Positions 1 through 9,223 of a DNA stretch of 64,000 nucleotides are shown piece after piece (position 1 is the stretch's first letter; every line of letters begins with the position of its first letter). The DNA is taken from positions 62,001 to 126,000 of the forward strand of contig NZ_AUHX01000008.1 of NCBI RefSeq assembly GCF_000423405.1, written 5' to 3'. This stretch comes from Mesonia mobilis DSM 19841. GTDB lineage: Bacteria; Bacteroidota; Bacteroidia; Flavobacteriales; Flavobacteriaceae. The position numbers and the translations under genes were made by a program. The notes under the pieces were generated by a model, which was given only the letters and a program-made list of their open reading frames with translations, searched no databases and was not told the DNA's origin.

Positions 1-602
1 ACCGAGGTAAGCGGAGTTTTCTCTGATCCTTTCCAGATACAAGCGTCACCACAAACCCAGGCTAGAGCCGTATTCCAAGACCAAACTGCCACCGGAAAGT
101 TAAAAGCTGAAATGATCCCAACCACGCCAAGCGGATGATACTGCTCGTACATTCTGTGTCCGGGACGTTCAGAATGCATTGTTAAACCGTGTAATTGTCG
201 TGATAATCCTACTGCAAAATCACAGATATCGATCATCTCCTGAACTTCGCCTAAACCTTCCTGGTACGATTTTCCCATTTCGTAAGAAACCAGTTTTCCC
301 AATGGTTCTTTCAATCGACGTAATTCGTCATTAAATTTTCTAACAATTTCACCTCGTTGTGGAGCCGGCATTGTTCGCCATTCCTTAAAGCCATTTTCTG
401 CCGTATTGATCACTTTTTCGTAATCCTCAGGTGTGGTGGCTTTTACTTTTCCTATCAAAGCACCATCAACCGGAGAATAAGATTCGATAATTTCTCCGCC
501 AGAAAAGAAATCTTTCCCGGTCGAAGTTCCATTGTTTATATCTTGAAGCCCTAATTCTTCTAAGGCTTTATCGATTCCAAAATCTTTTGCGATTTGACTC
601 AT
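1..602 (-). CDS. Aldehyde dehydrogenase, ALDH7 type (partial, C-terminus off the left edge)
   Basis: Oxidises an aldehyde to a carboxylate with NAD(P)+; ALDH7 members act on alpha-aminoadipic semialdehyde/piperideine-6-carboxylate in lysine breakdown. Only the first 200 residues are in the window. The segment ISAFNFPVAVWSWN (residues 164-177) followed by WKGSEKTPLT (190-199) is the conserved start of the NAD-binding fold and resembles antiquitin-type ALDH7 more than other ALDH classes. The catalytic Cys and Glu would lie outside the window, so activity cannot be judged. The ATG at 602-600 is the first start in frame. A 20-bp palindrome lies 49 bases upstream. The substrate is inferred from family, not shown. 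Confidence 0.85.
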   Translation of the reverse strand, partial: MSQIAKDFGIDKALEELGLQDINNGTSTGKDFFSGGEIIESYSPVDGALIGKVKATTPEDYEKVINTAENGFKEWRTMPAPQRGEIVRKFNDELRRLKEPLGKLVSYEMGKSYQEGLGEVQEMIDICDFAVGLSRQLHGLTMHSERPGHRMYEQYHPLGVVGIISAFNFPVAVWSWNTALAWVCGDACIWKGSEKTPLTS

Positions 603-650
603 TAATATAATAAATTTTAGTTTTATGGTAATTTTTAAAGTCTACTAAAA

Positions 651-670
651 GTGAAATATGAATATTTCAC
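651..670. promoter_or_regulatory. 20-bp palindrome upstream of the ALDH gene, candidate operator
   Basis: GTGAAATAT, two central bases GA, then ATATTTCAC: two perfect 9-bp arms. It lies 49 bp upstream of the ALDH start codon in an AT-rich gap that separates two divergent genes. A -7-like box reading TATCTTTG on the minus strand is at 729-722, so the palindrome would fall in the leader of that transcript. Size and symmetry suit a dimeric repressor or Lrp/AsnC-type site; the binding protein is unknown. Confidence 0.4.
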
Positions 671-776
671 AATATTTTGCCTAAAATAAAAATTTTATAT
701 CAAATAAAAGATTTCTTGATTCAAAGATATCGTTAAATAGATATATAACTTCATTTTAAATTATAACGGAATTATA

Positions 777-784
777 TATGTTTG
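777..784 (+). promoter_or_regulatory. Candidate -7 box (TATGTTTG) for the small membrane protein
   Basis: Matches the Bacteroidota TAnnTTTG element and ends 24 bases before the ATG at 809. No convincing TTG is seen at the -33 spacing, so only the -7 half is supported. Confidence 0.4.
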
Positions 785-808
785 TAATTACATAAACTTT
801 ATTTATCA

Positions 809-1324
809 ATGGTAAATCATATCGAGGAGGAAGTCGAGCAATTTAAAATTGCCAAGATCGCTGAAACCGAATTAAAACTAGAACAATTTCAGAATGCCTA
901 TCAGGAAATAAATGAAAATATAGCTATAAAAATCTCTAAAAATGCAACCTTTAATTTATTTAGGGTTGTATTCATATTGCTATCTCTATTTTTATTTGCT
1001 CTCGGGGTATACTGTTTTTTCCCAGGAGAATTCATTTTATTAATGGAAGAGAATGGCGAATCATTTAATTCAGAAGAAAAAAATATTATCGTGTTAGTTT
1101 TTAAAGCTTTAAGGTATGTATTCTTTTCAACAGCTGTTGTACTATACTTTGTCTCTTACTTATTAAAACTAAATAATAGAAAAAGAAATACTATTTATTC
1201 CCTTTCTCATTTACTCGAAGAAATGATATCATTTTTAGATAAGTCTTCTAAAGATGAAAAGATTAAATACGAACAGTATCTAGATTATTTAGCAGAAAAC
1301 AGACGCTCATCTTCCGCTAAATAA
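809..1324 (+). CDS. Small two-helix membrane protein of unknown function
   Basis: I do not recognise this protein. It has 171 residues: a charged, probably coiled-coil N-terminus (about 1-45), a hydrophobic helix at about 51-76, a short acidic loop, a second helix at about 96-119, and a hydrophilic C-terminus rich in Lys, Glu and Ser. No signal peptide is seen. Arginine is mostly coded by AGA/AGG, unlike the CGN-using large genes nearby, which can indicate a lineage-specific or acquired gene. It converges on the 3-hydroxyanthranilate dioxygenase gene with a gap of only 15 bp and no clear terminator between them. Confidence 0.65.
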   Translation: MVNHIEEEVEQFKIAKIAETELKLEQFQNAYQEINENIAIKISKNATFNLFRVVFILLSLFLFALGVYCFFPGEFILLMEENGESFNSEEKNIIVLVFKALRYVFFSTAVVLYFVSYLLKLNNRKRNTIYSLSHLLEEMISFLDKSSKDEKIKYEQYLDYLAENRRSSSAK

Positions 1325-1339
1325 TTGATCTTGTTGAAA

Positions 1340-1882
1340 TTACTCCTCTTCAGCAACAAAACGTTTATCAACAGGCATTACTTCTCCGCAATGATCACAC
1401 GTTCTTAACTCTTCACTTGCATAAAAGTATTTAAAATGTTTTAAGAAATCTTTTTCAATATCGTGTAACGGGAAGTAAACTTCATACAATTTATGGTTGC
1501 AATTGTCGCAGAACCACAGTAAACCATCTTTACCTTCAAGATGCGCACGTTTACGCTCGACCACCAAACCGATCGATCCTTCTTGTCTTGCCGGAGAATG
1601 CGGAACGCTCGCCGGATGCAAATACATATCTCCCGGACCTAATTTCATCGTTTTCTTTTCTCCATCTTCCTGAATATGCACTTCAATATTACCTTCTAAC
1701 TGATAAAACAATTCTTCCGTTTCATTGTAATGGTAATCCTTTCTGGCATTGGGACCGGCAACGATCATCACAATATAATCACCGGCATCTTTGTATAAAT
1801 TTTTATTGCCAACAGGCGGCTTTAACGTATCTCTGTTTTCTTCAACCCATTGGTGAAGATTAAATGGTTTTTGGATAGCCAT
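1340..1882 (-). CDS. nbaC: 3-hydroxyanthranilate 3,4-dioxygenase
   Basis: Cytosolic non-haem Fe(II) enzyme that opens the ring of 3-hydroxyanthranilate in the kynurenine pathway, giving the precursor of quinolinate/NAD or of tryptophan catabolism. The 180-residue cupin carries the iron ligands at exactly the positions known for the bacterial enzyme: His51, Glu57 and His95. The second, rubredoxin-like metal site is intact as well: Cys125-x-x-Cys128 and Cys162-x-x-Cys165. Length is typical for the bacterial class. No other kynurenine-pathway gene is visible next to it; the ALDH upstream is of type 7, not the 2-aminomuconate semialdehyde class, so a shared pathway is not established. Confidence 0.96.
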   Translation of the reverse strand: MAIQKPFNLHQWVEENRDTLKPPVGNKNLYKDAGDYIVMIVAGPNARKDYHYNETEELFYQLEGNIEVHIQEDGEKKTMKLGPGDMYLHPASVPHSPARQEGSIGLVVERKRAHLEGKDGLLWFCDNCNHKLYEVYFPLHDIEKDFLKHFKYFYASEELRTCDHCGEVMPVDKRFVAEEE

Positions 1883-1948
1883 AATTTTAAATTTTTAAAC
1901 ACTTAAAGTTACATATTTTAGCGCTATCTCTTCAGTATTCTAATTCTT

Positions 1949-2073
1949 TTTTGGGCGTGACCCTTTGGGTCGGGCTCTCGGCAGTCGCTTTTTTGTTTTG
2001 TCATGTCGAGCGGAGTCGAGAAACAAAACAAAAAGAGCTCCAACAAAGCCTCCATCCCTCACGCGAGGAAAAC
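1949..2073. repeat. Composite intergenic repeat with two stem-loops
   Basis: A non-coding block before the asparaginase gene. It begins with GGGCG, a GACCC-TTT-GGGTC hairpin (1959-1971) and CGGGCT, followed by the stretch gtcatgtcgagcggagtcg at 2000-2018, which resembles the ends of the GIY-YIG unit at 8860-9244. Ten bases TTTTTGTTTT (1990-1999) pair perfectly with AAAACAAAAA (2025-2034) around that stretch. From memory, similar GGGCG..GGTCGGGCT blocks are scattered in many Bacteroidota genomes, but copy number cannot be tested here. An open frame of 77 codons across it is judged spurious. Confidence 0.5.
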
Positions 2074-2110
2074 TGCAAAATTTATATCTTAGTTAAAAAT
2101 TCTAGTTCTC

Positions 2111-3172
2111 ATGAAAAAATACTTCTTCCTCTTAAGTTTTTTGGCACTCACTTTAAGTTGCGAAACTTCAACAAAAAACAATGATACTAATGCAACCAAA
2201 AAAACTTCCACAGATACGATCGCAAAGCACAAAGCTCCGTTTGGGATCGTCATTCACGGTGGCGCAGGATATATTAAAAAAGGAAATTTATCAGATTCGT
2301 TAGAGCAAGCTTACCACGATAAATTGCAAGAAGCCATCACCACCGGAAATGAAATTTTAAAAAACGGAGGTTCTGCCGTCGAAGCCGTGCAACGCACAAT
2401 TAATGTGATGGAAGATTCACCTTTATTCAACTCTGGGAAAGGCGCCGTGCTTACCAACGAAGAGTTGCCGGAATTGGATGCTTCGATTATGGATGGTAAA
2501 AGCCTTAATGCCGGTGGGGTTGCCGGAATTTCAACCGTAAAAAACCCCATTAATTTAGCTTACGAAGTAATGGAAAATTCAGATCACGTATTGCTCGCTC
2601 GCGAAGGCGCTGAAGCTTTTGCGAAAACCCGAAATTTAGAGATCGTCGATCCCGAATATTTTATTACCAATAAACAACTTCAAAATATTCAGCGTATAAA
2701 AAGAGAAAGTAAAAATAAGCAAGCTACATTTTATAACTCCGATATTAACGGAACTAAATTTGGAACGGTAGGTTGTGTGGCTTTAGATAAAAACGGAAAT
2801 CTTGCTGCCGGAACCTCTACCGGCGGGATGGCCAACAAAAAATGGGGACGCATTGGCGATTCGCCCATCATCGGTGCGGGAACTTATGCGAATAATAAAA
2901 CCTGTGCGGTTTCGGGAACGGGTTGGGGCGAATATTATATTCGCGGCGTTGTGGCTTACGATATTTCTGCGTTGATGGAATATAAAGGTTTAAGCTTAGC
3001 TGAAGCCGTTAAAAAAGTGATTTACGAAAAACAACCCGATTTAGGCGGAAATGGTGGCATTATCGCGATCGATCATCTGGGAAACATCGCGATGGAATTC
3101 AACACTCCCGGAATGTTTAGAGCGAGTTATTTGAATGATGAATTGACCATTAAAATGTATGCAAAAGAATAA
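2111..3172 (+). CDS. Isoaspartyl peptidase/L-asparaginase (Ntn hydrolase), lipoprotein form
   Basis: Hydrolyses isoaspartyl dipeptides and/or asparagine. The enzyme is made as a precursor and cuts itself before a Thr that becomes the nucleophile. Here that Thr is Thr219 in the motif GTVGCVALD; a typical GTSTGGM segment follows about 20 residues later. The N-terminus MKKYFFLLSFLALTLSC is a lipoprotein signal with the lipobox Cys at residue 17, so the enzyme is probably anchored on the periplasmic side of a membrane. Length (353) equals the usual enzyme plus signal and linker. It stands alone, followed by a 120-bp gap in which I see no clear terminator. Confidence 0.93.
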   Translation: MKKYFFLLSFLALTLSCETSTKNNDTNATKKTSTDTIAKHKAPFGIVIHGGAGYIKKGNLSDSLEQAYHDKLQEAITTGNEILKNGGSAVEAVQRTINVMEDSPLFNSGKGAVLTNEELPELDASIMDGKSLNAGGVAGISTVKNPINLAYEVMENSDHVLLAREGAEAFAKTRNLEIVDPEYFITNKQLQNIQRIKRESKNKQATFYNSDINGTKFGTVGCVALDKNGNLAAGTSTGGMANKKWGRIGDSPIIGAGTYANNKTCAVSGTGWGEYYIRGVVAYDISALMEYKGLSLAEAVKKVIYEKQPDLGGNGGIIAIDHLGNIAMEFNTPGMFRASYLNDELTIKMYAKE

Positions 3173-3292
3173 GTTTTTTAACATCAAGTGACTTAAAAAT
3201 TATATTCCAAAATTTTTCTAAAATTAGGTGATCATCGGCGTGTTTTTTTCTAAGCAATTCTCTAACTTTAGAGACATACAAACTCCTGCTTC

Positions 3293-6200
3293 ATGAAAAA
3301 CATTTATCGAGCATTTGCCCTGCTATGCTTATGCCTTATTTCCGCTTGTAAAGACAAAGATGCAACCACAGAAACTACCGACAACCTGTTTAGGTTTAAA
3401 GAATATATTTCTTTTCATACACAAGGCAGGTCTTCTATTGCCGAACCTATTCGTATAGATTTGGCGCAAGCGCTGGAGCAGTTTGAAATGACACAAGAAA
3501 TTCCTTCAGAATATGTAAAAGTTACGCCTCCTACTAAAGGAAAGTTACTTATAGAAAACAGTACTACCTTATTGTTTAAACCGGAAAACTATTTAGAACC
3601 CGATACCGAATATTCGGTTCGGCTAGATCTAGATGAATTATACGAAGACGTAAAAGATGGATTCGAGAGTTTCACCTTCAGTTTTAAAACCATTCAGCCC
3701 AACTTCAAAATTAACCTTGATAATTTACAGTCTTACGATAAAGAATGGCAATATGTAACGGGAACCTTAGAAGCATCCGATGTGATTCAGCTAAAAAATG
3801 CTAAAAAAATTATTGAAGCAGATCAAGAAGGAAAAAATCTAAAGATCACTTGGCCGGAAGAAGCTGCCGATGCTAATTATTTCACGTTTACCATCGATAG
3901 CATTCAACGAAAAATTGATGATTCTCAAGTAGAAATTTCTTGGGATGGTAAACCGATCAAAGCAGAAAATGAAGGTAAAAATACTTTCCCAATCCCCGGA
4001 AAAAACAATTTTACCGTGATCGATTTACGCTCGTCTCGTGGTGAACAAAGTTCGGTTTCGATCAATTTTTCAGACCCGCTACAGGAAGATCAAAACTTTG
4101 ACGGTTTAGTAAATATTCAAAATCAAAATAAACTCCGCTTTGAAGTTGACGGAAATGTGCTGCATGTTTACCCTTCTAACCGAATTACCGGCGCAATTAA
4201 AATCGATATTTTTAAAGGAATTAAAAACAGCTACGGTTATCACCTTAAAAAAGATTTTTCTGAGACGCTTTCCTTTCAGCAACTCAAACCGGCTGTACGT
4301 TTGCTTTCCCAAGGCGTTATTTTACCCAATTCTGAACAAACCCCTATTTATTTTGAAAGCGTTAATCTTTCTGCAGTCGATGTTCGTGTGATTAAAATTT
4401 ATGAAGACAATATGCTTCAGTTTTTACAAAACGCCGAATTGCACGAAGAAAATTCTTACAACCTTCGTCGTGTAGGAAGACGCGTTGCTAAAAAAACAAT
4501 TTCATTAAAAACCAATAACGAATTTGAACTGAGTTCTTGGAAGGCGCACGCGCTTAATATTTCAGATTTCATTAAAGCCGATCCCGGAGCGATGTATCAG
4601 GTAGAAATAAGTTTTAAAAAAGCTTATAGCACTTTTGACTGCGGAAGTGAAACCGAAGAAACCCAAACAGAGCAAAATGAGCGTTACCAAAACGCCAGCA
4701 TTAGCGATGAAGAAGAACGCGAAGAGCAATATTGGGACAACGAAATTTACGACTGGCGAAATTCCCCTTACAATTGGCAAGAACGCGACAACCCTTGTCA
4801 CATTTCTTATTATCAAGAAAATCGTTTTGCTGTCACCAATGTACTAGGTTCTGATCTTGGTTTTATCATTAAAGAAAGTAATAATCGTTCTTATCATTTT
4901 GCTACGACCAACTTGTTAAATGCAACAGCAGAACCCGGTGTGACGGTAGAAATTTATAATTACCAGCAACAACTTATCGCTTCGATGACTACAGATGAAG
5001 AAGGCTTTGCCATTATCGATAGTGATAAACGTGCCGCTTTTGCCATTGCGCATAAAGGAAAAAATTACGCCTATGCAAAACTGGATGACGGGAATGCTCT
5101 TTCGTTAAGTAAGTTTGATGTTTCCGGTAAAATTTTAGAAAAAGGCTTAAAAGGATTTTTATATACTGAACGTGGTGTTCATCGGCCGGGAGATACGATT
5201 CATTTAACCTTCGCCTTGAATGACAAAGCCAACCCCTTGCCTAAAAACCATCCGATCAAGTTAGAAGTGACCGATGCTCGCGGAAAATTGGTTAAACAAG
5301 AGATCGTAAGTGAAAATGTGAATCCGCAACAAGCTAAAAATGGTTTTTACTATTTTCCTATCGCTACACAAGATACCGATCCTACCGGAAACTGGAATGC
5401 GACGGTTCACGTAGGCGGCGCCAGCTTTTCTAAAAACCTAAAAGTCGCTACCGTAAAACCTAACCGATTAAAAATTAAGATCGATTTTGATGATGAAATT
5501 CTCGATGCCACTCAACCTATTTCGGGTAATTTAAGTTCTACTTGGTTACACGGCGCGCCGGCAAGAAATTTAAAAGCTGAAATGGAAGTAACGCTCACTT
5601 CAACTTCAAGTGCTTTCGACAAATTTCCGAACTACGATTTTATCGATCCTGTTCGTAGTTTTGAGAAGATCGAGCAACCCATGTTAGAGACACAACTCTC
5701 TTCTGAAGGCGAAGCTTATTTCAGTAAAAAAATTGAGCTGAATGAAAAATCTCCGGGAATGCTGAAAGCAACCTTTTTAACCAAAGTTTTTGAAGGTGGC
5801 GGCGATTTCTCGATCGATGTATTTTCTAAAAACTTGGCGCCTTACGATTATTTTGTTGGTTTACTCGCACCAGAACCTCATCGCTACGGTTCTTATTATA
5901 CCGACGAAAATACTGTTTTCGATGTAGTAAGCGTTGATGCGCAAGGTGAAGTTTCGGGCAATCGCGAATTAGAAGTAAAAGTGTTTGAGATCGAATGGCG
6001 TTGGTGGTGGAGCCGCGGTCGCGATAACCTTTCTCGTTATGAGAATACCAATACGTACCGACCTGTAAAAGATTTTACCGTTTCTACAGGCAACAACGGT
6101 AGAGGTCAGTTTACCTTGAATATTCCTGAACGAAATGGTGGTCGTTATTTAATTCGAGTGATCGATAAAGCTTCTGGCCACGCAACCGGTAAAACCGTTT

Positions 6201-8848
6201 ATTTCTATAGAAATTGGTGGAAACGACCTATCGGAGCCAATGCAGAAAGTTCTAAAATGCTTGTTTTTTCTGCCGATAAAGAAAACTATAAAGTTGGTGA
6301 AGAAGCTGTGATCACGTTCCCTTCCGGAAGTAAAGGAAGCGCTTTTATTAGTATTGAAAACGGTACCGAAGTACTTTCTAAACAATGGGTAGCTACGCAA
6401 AAAGGCGAAACGCAGGTTAAAATTCCGCTTACCAAAGAAATGGCGCCGAATGTTTATGTGAATATTTCTTTATTACAAGCTCACGCACAAACCAAAAATG
6501 ATTTACCTATTCGGTTATACGGAGTAATTCCGCTCATGGTTGAAAACCCAAAAACAAAACTTCAACCTAAAATTGAAATGCCGGAAGTGCTTAAACCGGA
6601 AGAAAATTATAACGTAAAAGTTTCTGAAACTCAAGATCGAGAAATGACTTACACTCTTGCTGTGGTCGATGAAGGTTTACTCGATTTAACCAGATTTTCT
6701 ACACCAAATATTCACGGTGCTTTTTATGCTCGCGAAGCTTTGGGCGTTAAAACCTACGATATTTTTGATGATGTGATCGGAGCTTATTCCGGTAGCGTGG
6801 AGAATATTTATGAAATCGGTGGTGGCGATGCCGCAGCCGGAGCAAAAAACAGAAAAGCCGATCGTTTTAAACCTGTAGTCACGTATTTAGGTCCGTTTCA
6901 TTTAAAAGCAGGCGAATCAAAAACGCATCAATTGTTTATGCCTAATTATGTGGGTTCGGTAAAAACCATGGTCGTTGCCGGAAATCATTCAACTTCTGCT
7001 TACGGAAATGCTGAAAAAGTAACTCCGGTAAGAAAACCTTTAATGGTCTTGGCTTCTTTGCCTAGAAAACTTTCTCCGGGAGAAAAAGTGACTTTACCGG
7101 TAACTGTTTTTGCGATGGAAAAGCAAGTGAAAAATGTAAAGGTTGAAGTAAAAGCCGATGAAGCTTTCTCAGCTGTTGGAGAAACTTCCAAAAGTATTTC
7201 TTTTAACGAAATAGGCGAACAAATCGTGAATTTTGAATTTGAAGTAACCGCGACCGATCAACCACAAACCTTTCAGATCTACGCTTCCGGAAACGGAGAA
7301 AAAGCGAAAACATTGGTCGAGATTGATGTTGAAAATCCGAATCCGATTACTCAAAAATCGACAACCTACACTTTAGAAAATAAGCAAAACCAAGAAATTG
7401 ACTTAACTACTTTTGGGGTTGAAGGAAGTAATGCTGCTTCCGTAGAATTTTCAACACTTCCTCCGATGGATTTCAGCAAACGAATTGAGTATTTAATTCG
7501 ATATCCACACGGTTGCGTGGAACAAACGACTTCCGGAGCATTTCCGCAGTTATTTATGGGAGATATTTTTGATCTTTCATTCAACAAAAAACAAGAAATA
7601 GAAGAGAATATTAAACACGCCATTAACCGTTTAAACAATTTCCAAACGGCAAGCGGCGGTTTAAGTTACTGGCCCGGAAGTGGCAATGCTAACGAATGGG
7701 GCACCAATTATGCCGGTCATTTTATGTTAGAAGCTAAGAAAAAAGGTTACGCTTTACCGATTACTTTCTTAAGCAATTGGATGCGTTACCAAAGAAATGA
7801 AGCCAGACAATGGCGAAATTCGAGAACTCGCTACAATTCAAGTTTAACTCAGGCTTACCGTCTTTATACTTTAGCCTTAGCAGGACAACCGGAATTAGCT
7901 GCGATGAACCGTTTACGTGAATCGGGAGAAATGAGTAATGATGCCAAATGGCGATTGGCTGCCGCTTACGCGCTAGCAGGAAAAGATCGTATAGCAAAAC
8001 AAATTGCCGCAACCGCCACTATTAATTTTGAAAGCAAAGATTACAATTATTACACCTATGGATCGCCATTTAGAAACAAAGCGATGGCCTTAGAAACCAT
8101 GGTTGTTTTAGAGGATAACCAACAACGAGAACTAGCGATTTCATTAGCGAAAAATTTATCTTCTTCTCGTTGGTACAGCACGCAAGAAACTTCTTATGCC
8201 TTATTAGCTTTAGCAAAAATGGCCAATAAAAATGGCGGAAAGTCTGTTGAAGTAAACTATGAACTCAATGGAAATAGCGAAAACATTCAAACCACAAAGG
8301 CATTAGCTAAACGAGATTTGAAGGTAAAAATGGGTAGTAACCAATTGAGTTTAAAAAACCAGAAAGACAATATTTTGTATGTAACAGTTTCGCAAAGCGG
8401 AAAACTTCCGTTAGGTGAAGAGTTAATCAGCCAAAGTAAACTTGCTGTAAAAACTAGATTTGTAGATGGCGCCGGCAACAGCATCGATGTTTCTGAATTA
8501 AGACAAGGAACAGAGGTTACCGCAAAAGTGAGCGTCACCAATATTTCGATGGATAACGTAGATAATATTGCGCTTTCGCAAATTTTCCCAAGTGGTTGGG
8601 AAGTGGTAAATACTAGTTTTACCGATTTAAATGGTGGCGCCGATGGTGAAGCCGATTATAAAGATATTCGAGACGATCGGGTAAATTTCTATTTTGAATT
8701 AGACAGTAAGAAAACCAAAACCTTCTCGGTGAAATTGAACGCTTCTTATTTAGGCACGTATTATTTGCCGGGCACACAAGCCGAAGCGATGTACGACAAT
8801 ACCTATTTTGCAAGAACCAAAGGCCAATGGATTAAAGTGGTGCAGTGA
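3293..8848 (+). CDS. Alpha-2-macroglobulin family lipoprotein with thioester
   Basis: Very large (1851 aa) bacterial alpha-2-macroglobulin. The N-terminus MKNIYRAFALLCLCLISAC is a lipoprotein signal (lipid Cys19). The middle contains the MG-type beta domains, including the stretch RGVHRPGDTIH near 630, the A2M core follows, and the thioester motif CVEQ is at 1408-1411 in PHGCVEQTT, followed by the alpha-helical toroid. With the thioester intact, the predicted role is trapping attacking proteases in the periplasm by covalent capture. In proteobacteria this type (YfhM) is encoded beside pbpC and is thought to guard the wall when it is breached. Here pbpC follows after 437 bp, with a GIY-YIG gene between. 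A Trp/Arg-rich patch (about 900-920) is unusual but in frame. Confidence 0.96.
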   Translation: MKNIYRAFALLCLCLISACKDKDATTETTDNLFRFKEYISFHTQGRSSIAEPIRIDLAQALEQFEMTQEIPSEYVKVTPPTKGKLLIENSTTLLFKPENYLEPDTEYSVRLDLDELYEDVKDGFESFTFSFKTIQPNFKINLDNLQSYDKEWQYVTGTLEASDVIQLKNAKKIIEADQEGKNLKITWPEEAADANYFTFTIDSIQRKIDDSQVEISWDGKPIKAENEGKNTFPIPGKNNFTVIDLRSSRGEQSSVSINFSDPLQEDQNFDGLVNIQNQNKLRFEVDGNVLHVYPSNRITGAIKIDIFKGIKNSYGYHLKKDFSETLSFQQLKPAVRLLSQGVILPNSEQTPIYFESVNLSAVDVRVIKIYEDNMLQFLQNAELHEENSYNLRRVGRRVAKKTISLKTNNEFELSSWKAHALNISDFIKADPGAMYQVEISFKKAYSTFDCGSETEETQTEQNERYQNASISDEEEREEQYWDNEIYDWRNSPYNWQERDNPCHISYYQENRFAVTNVLGSDLGFIIKESNNRSYHFATTNLLNATAEPGVTVEIYNYQQQLIASMTTDEEGFAIIDSDKRAAFAIAHKGKNYAYAKLDDGNALSLSKFDVSGKILEKGLKGFLYTERGVHRPGDTIHLTFALNDKANPLPKNHPIKLEVTDARGKLVKQEIVSENVNPQQAKNGFYYFPIATQDTDPTGNWNATVHVGGASFSKNLKVATVKPNRLKIKIDFDDEILDATQPISGNLSSTWLHGAPARNLKAEMEVTLTSTSSAFDKFPNYDFIDPVRSFEKIEQPMLETQLSSEGEAYFSKKIELNEKSPGMLKATFLTKVFEGGGDFSIDVFSKNLAPYDYFVGLLAPEPHRYGSYYTDENTVFDVVSVDAQGEVSGNRELEVKVFEIEWRWWWSRGRDNLSRYENTNTYRPVKDFTVSTGNNGRGQFTLNIPERNGGRYLIRVIDKASGHATGKTVYFYRNWWKRPIGANAESSKMLVFSADKENYKVGEEAVITFPSGSKGSAFISIENGTEVLSKQWVATQKGETQVKIPLTKEMAPNVYVNISLLQAHAQTKNDLPIRLYGVIPLMVENPKTKLQPKIEMPEVLKPEENYNVKVSETQDREMTYTLAVVDEGLLDLTRFSTPNIHGAFYAREALGVKTYDIFDDVIGAYSGSVENIYEIGGGDAAAGAKNRKADRFKPVVTYLGPFHLKAGESKTHQLFMPNYVGSVKTMVVAGNHSTSAYGNAEKVTPVRKPLMVLASLPRKLSPGEKVTLPVTVFAMEKQVKNVKVEVKADEAFSAVGETSKSISFNEIGEQIVNFEFEVTATDQPQTFQIYASGNGEKAKTLVEIDVENPNPITQKSTTYTLENKQNQEIDLTTFGVEGSNAASVEFSTLPPMDFSKRIEYLIRYPHGCVEQTTSGAFPQLFMGDIFDLSFNKKQEIEENIKHAINRLNNFQTASGGLSYWPGSGNANEWGTNYAGHFMLEAKKKGYALPITFLSNWMRYQRNEARQWRNSRTRYNSSLTQAYRLYTLALAGQPELAAMNRLRESGEMSNDAKWRLAAAYALAGKDRIAKQIAATATINFESKDYNYYTYGSPFRNKAMALETMVVLEDNQQRELAISLAKNLSSSRWYSTQETSYALLALAKMANKNGGKSVEVNYELNGNSENIQTTKALAKRDLKVKMGSNQLSLKNQKDNILYVTVSQSGKLPLGEELISQSKLAVKTRFVDGAGNSIDVSELRQGTEVTAKVSVTNISMDNVDNIALSQIFPSGWEVVNTSFTDLNGGADGEADYKDIRDDRVNFYFELDSKKTKTFSVKLNASYLGTYYLPGTQAEAMYDNTYFARTKGQWIKVVQ

Positions 8849-8859
8849 TTTTGAGTTTT

Positions 8860-8880
8860 GTCATGCTGAGCTTGTCGAAG
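8860..8880 (+). repeat. Left inverted repeat of the GIY-YIG unit
   Basis: Begins 12 bp after the A2M stop codon and ends 7 bp before the first possible start of the GIY-YIG gene. Mirrors 9224-9244 with three mismatches (positions 5, 6 and 13 of the repeat). Two of the three differences are transitions in the half nearer the outer end. Confidence 0.7.
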
Positions 8881-8887
8881 CAATTTT

Positions 8888-9205
8888 ATGAATAAAGTAA
8901 TGAAGTTTTATTATACCTATATTGTATTATGTGCAGATAATTCCTACTATATCGGGATTACAAATAACTTAAGAAAAAGAATTGAACAGCATAATGAAGG
9001 AATAAATAGAAGGAGTTATACTTTTAAGAGAAGACCAGTAACTTTAAAATGGAATATTCAGTGTACTAACCCAGAAGAGGCAATTAAAATTGAAAAACAA
9101 CTTAAAGGTTGGTCTAGAAAAAAGAAAGAAGCTCTAATTAAAGAAAATTGGCAAGACCTTGTTCGATTTTCAAAAAACCATACTCAATTTGGAAAGCCTG
9201 AGTAA
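8888..9205 (+). CDS. GIY-YIG domain endonuclease-like protein
   Basis: Single-domain GIY-YIG protein (COG2827/YhbQ-like). The signature appears as YTYIV (residues 9-13) and YYIG (20-23). It is followed by the conserved Arg-containing helix NNLRKRIEQH (26-35) and by the metal-binding Glu69 in IKIEKQLKGW, so the catalytic set looks complete. This predicts DNA strand nicking or cleavage; no partner or target domain is present. Family members usually start at what is Met5 here (8900), which may be the true start. Seven of eight arginines use AGA/AGG, against mixed CGN/AGA use in both neighbours, consistent with separate ancestry. It is flanked by inverted repeats (8860-8880, 9224-9244). Confidence 0.9.
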   Translation: MNKVMKFYYTYIVLCADNSYYIGITNNLRKRIEQHNEGINRRSYTFKRRPVTLKWNIQCTNPEEAIKIEKQLKGWSRKKKEALIKENWQDLVRFSKNHTQFGKPE

Positions 9206-9223
9206 TCATCGGGTTGATAAACA

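Noticed and set aside
1951-2184. 77-codon open frame before the asparaginase
   Set aside because: Runs through the composite repeat and into the asparaginase signal peptide in another frame; protein is low-complexity and has no family features.
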